Positions 4,011 through 5,301 of a stretch of DNA of 5,301 nucleotides are shown here, in pieces. A model generated the notes under the pieces. It did no database searches. It had not been told where the DNA came from and saw only the letters and a program-made list of their open reading frames with translations. The position numbers and the translations under genes were made by a program. The DNA is from Thermoplasmata archaeon. GTDB lineage: Archaea; Thermoplasmatota; Thermoplasmata; Thermoplasmatales; Thermoplasmataceae. Every line of letters begins with the position of its first letter. Position 1 is the stretch's first letter. The DNA is taken from NCBI GenBank assembly GCA_021797025.1, contig JAKAAK010000218.1, positions 1 through 5,301 of the forward strand. The letters run 5' to 3'.

Positions 4011-4084
4011 CGGACCCGCCGGGATTTGAACCCGGGTCATCGGCTTCGAAGGCCAGCAGGATATCCTAACTACCCCACGGATCC
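4011..4084 (-). tRNA. tRNA-Arg (anticodon UCG)
   Basis: The minus strand folds into a 74-base cloverleaf. The acceptor stem GGATCCG pairs with CGGGTCC, including one U-G wobble. The D arm is GGGT..TCCT with GG in the loop. The anticodon arm CTGGC-CTTCGAA-GCCGA gives U33 followed by UCG (window 4047-4049). There is a 4-base variable region, and the T arm is CCGGG-TTCAAAT-CCCGG. The discriminator is G73 and CCA is not encoded. Flaws are a C-A pair at the bottom of the anticodon stem and a U-U in the D stem. There is no intron. It decodes CGA, and possibly other CGN codons by wobble. The gene has its own TATA box upstream and lies alone between the element debris and the exporter gene. Confidence 0.92.
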
Positions 4085-4105
4085 AAAAGTATATGCATAA
4101 TTCAT

Positions 4106-4113
4106 TATTTAAG
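4106..4113 (-). promoter_or_regulatory. TATA box of tRNA-Arg
   Basis: The minus strand reads CTTAAATA, centred about 25 bases before the tRNA 5' end at 4084, the classical archaeal spacing. It lies in the 51-base gap after the exporter stop, so the tRNA has its own promoter although it shares the strand with the exporter. Confidence 0.65.
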
Positions 4114-4135
4114 TATTTGATAATGCTGCAAGGCC

Positions 4136-5301
4136 CTACAGGCTTTCATTTTCCATCATATTCACAGTTTTCCGGTGATATGCATATATGAAGATAAGTG
4201 ATGATAGTGAAATGATGGATGTAAACATAAGATAAGCGCTTATTCCTGCTGAAATATTCAGCCGTATTCTCGAAATGAAAATATCGCCGAGGGTCACATT
4301 AATTTTTGAGAAGTATAATATAAAAATGGGAAGTATAGAAATAGAGGTAATTATGCCCACATCCCGCATAATAAACATAGAATTATTTGCCTGGACACGG
4401 TAATGCTCTCCAAGAGTATCAGTAATCATTGTTGTTGATGGGGACCAGAATAGTGACCCTCCGAATCCCGCTATGAGCAGCAGCTCCGGGATAAATCTCA
4501 GGTAAAGGGCAATAAATATTACAGGCACACATTCTATTATGGTACCTGCTGCCACTATCACCTCACTGTTAGGATACCTGTCATAAAGCATACCACCGAT
4601 GGGACTGGATATTATGGATGCAAGCGGATATGTCATTATAAGCAATCCTGTCTTAATACTGCCTATTCCCAGATCACTTTCAAAGTAAAGGCTCAGTGCA
4701 AATAACACGGAAAAAAACACAAATGACTCAAGAAATGAAGCAACCGTAATCAATGAGAATCTTATATTGTTCAATAACTTTTTTTCAATCACAGGATTTT
4801 TAATCTGGATATAGATGAAAAATGGGAATATAGCCACGGCAATGATCAGGTAATATGCATTTATTAATGCAATACCCAGCACAAGGGGAATAATGAATAC
4901 TGCCATAGAAATAGCAGATTTATATTTCAAAGGCAGTTTTACCGGCTTTTCATTTCTTATAACCCTAAAACCGGTGTATATTGCCGCTATTCCTATGGGA
5001 ACGTTGATCAGAAAGATATAACGCCAGTTAATTGCAACTAGAAAACCACCAAGTACTGGGCCGGTCACAGTTCCAATGGACCATGCTATGGAATTCAACC
5101 CTATTGCCTTTCCTCGCTCACCCCTTTTGAATGCACCGAGAATAATAGGTATATCCGATGATGTCATTATTCCCGCACCTATTCCCTCAGTAAATCTGAA
5201 AACTATAACAGAAAATATATTTAAAGAAACTGCTATAATTAGGGATGAAATTGTAAATACCGAAAACCCTATAATATAAAAATTTCTATTTCCTATTCTT
5301 T
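4136..5301 (-). CDS. MFS multidrug exporter, DHA2 (EmrB/QacA-like) family, 5' end outside window
   Basis: The frame is open to the right edge (first whole codon at 5299). It contains 387 residues of a protein that should have about 450-500, so perhaps the first two helices are missing. The coding sequence before the internal Met at 5167 (RIGNRNFYIIGFSVFTISSL, then FRFTEGIGAGI) is typical exporter sequence, so 5167 is not the start. Motif C of drug/proton antiporters, GTVTGPVLGG, is at 5045-5074. WRYIFLINVPIG at 4991-5026 is characteristic of DHA2 proteins. KRGERGKAIG precedes motif C. I count about 12 hydrophobic helices, consistent with the 14-helix type. It would export hydrophobic or cationic compounds in exchange for protons at the cytoplasmic membrane; the substrate cannot be told from sequence. 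It looks intact, ends with TAG at 4136-4138 and is followed on the same strand by the separately promoted tRNA gene. Confidence 0.9.
   Translation of the reverse strand, partial: RIGNRNFYIIGFSVFTISSLIIAVSLNIFSVIVFRFTEGIGAGIMTSSDIPIILGAFKRGERGKAIGLNSIAWSIGTVTGPVLGGFLVAINWRYIFLINVPIGIAAIYTGFRVIRNEKPVKLPLKYKSAISMAVFIIPLVLGIALINAYYLIIAVAIFPFFIYIQIKNPVIEKKLLNNIRFSLITVASFLESFVFFSVLFALSLYFESDLGIGSIKTGLLIMTYPLASIISSPIGGMLYDRYPNSEVIVAAGTIIECVPVIFIALYLRFIPELLLIAGFGGSLFWSPSTTMITDTLGEHYRVQANNSMFIMRDVGIITSISILPIFILYFSKINVTLGDIFISRIRLNISAGISAYLMFTSIISLSSLIFIYAYHRKTVNMMENESL

Noticed and set aside
3902..4040. Upstream part of the minus-strand frame that starts inside the tRNA
   Set aside because: The translation through the tRNA, hairpin and AT-rich spacer shows no family pattern; coding character begins only at ~3899.
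4048..4050. Reading the tRNA as Glu (UUC)
   Set aside because: That would put C at position 33 and break the anticodon stem. UCG gives a normal 7-base loop with U33.
5165..5167. ATG at 5167 as the exporter start
   Set aside because: The frame stays open to 5301 and the added 44 residues are typical MFS helices, so this Met is internal.
5076..5279. Plus-strand frame opposite the exporter
   Set aside because: Antisense shadow of the MFS coding sequence.
1..5301. CRISPR array or tandem repeats
   Set aside because: No regularly spaced repeats are visible; the only long repeat is the two-copy 80-bp one.

Overview
The window looks archaeal and most likely comes from a Thermoplasmata-like acidophile (Ferroplasma / Acidiplasma / Cuniculiplasma type). 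This is inferred from several things seen in the sequence: AT-rich DNA; TATA elements centred about 25-27 bases upstream of start codons with no leader or Shine-Dalgarno (1102, 1774, 2998); a tRNA gene without an encoded CCA; and an archaeal-style B-family DNA polymerase fragment. No single gene proves the taxon.

Layout. Positions 2-76 hold the last 24 codons of a gene entering from the left. Positions ~84-875 hold a 3'-truncated, catalytically dead IS3-family element on the minus strand. Positions 876-1060 are a deletion remnant of an unidentified, probably transposase-type gene ('element A'). Then comes an intact gene for a single-span surface-anchored protein (1102-1578). Positions ~1738-2730 are a decayed ISL3-family transposase with a frameshift, two internal deletions and no C-terminus. 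It is joined at ~2725-2735 to a second, longer fragment of element A (to 2961). The last 80 bases of the two element A fragments are identical. Next is an intact gene for a small two-helix membrane protein (2998-3270). Then come two facing gene fragments: a family-B DNA polymerase palm fragment (3389-~3640, plus strand) and what looks like the C-terminal maturase-type (GIIM) part of a group II intron protein (~3899-3630, minus strand). From ~3970 the character changes to ordinary chromosome: a strong hairpin, tRNA-Arg(UCG) with its own TATA box, and a DHA2-type MFS drug exporter whose 5' end lies outside the window.

Interpretation. About 4 kb to the left of the tRNA-Arg gene is a junkyard of nested, deleted mobile elements in which two small intact membrane-protein genes survive. 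Both intact genes start about 40 bases after an identical 80-base element A end, and each has its own TATA box just outside the repeat. I see no convincing new multi-gene system. The points most worth pursuing are the paired element A ends in front of two unrelated membrane-protein genes, the micro-repeat footprint of the deletions, and the two orphan fragments (PolB and GIIM) beside the tRNA gene.
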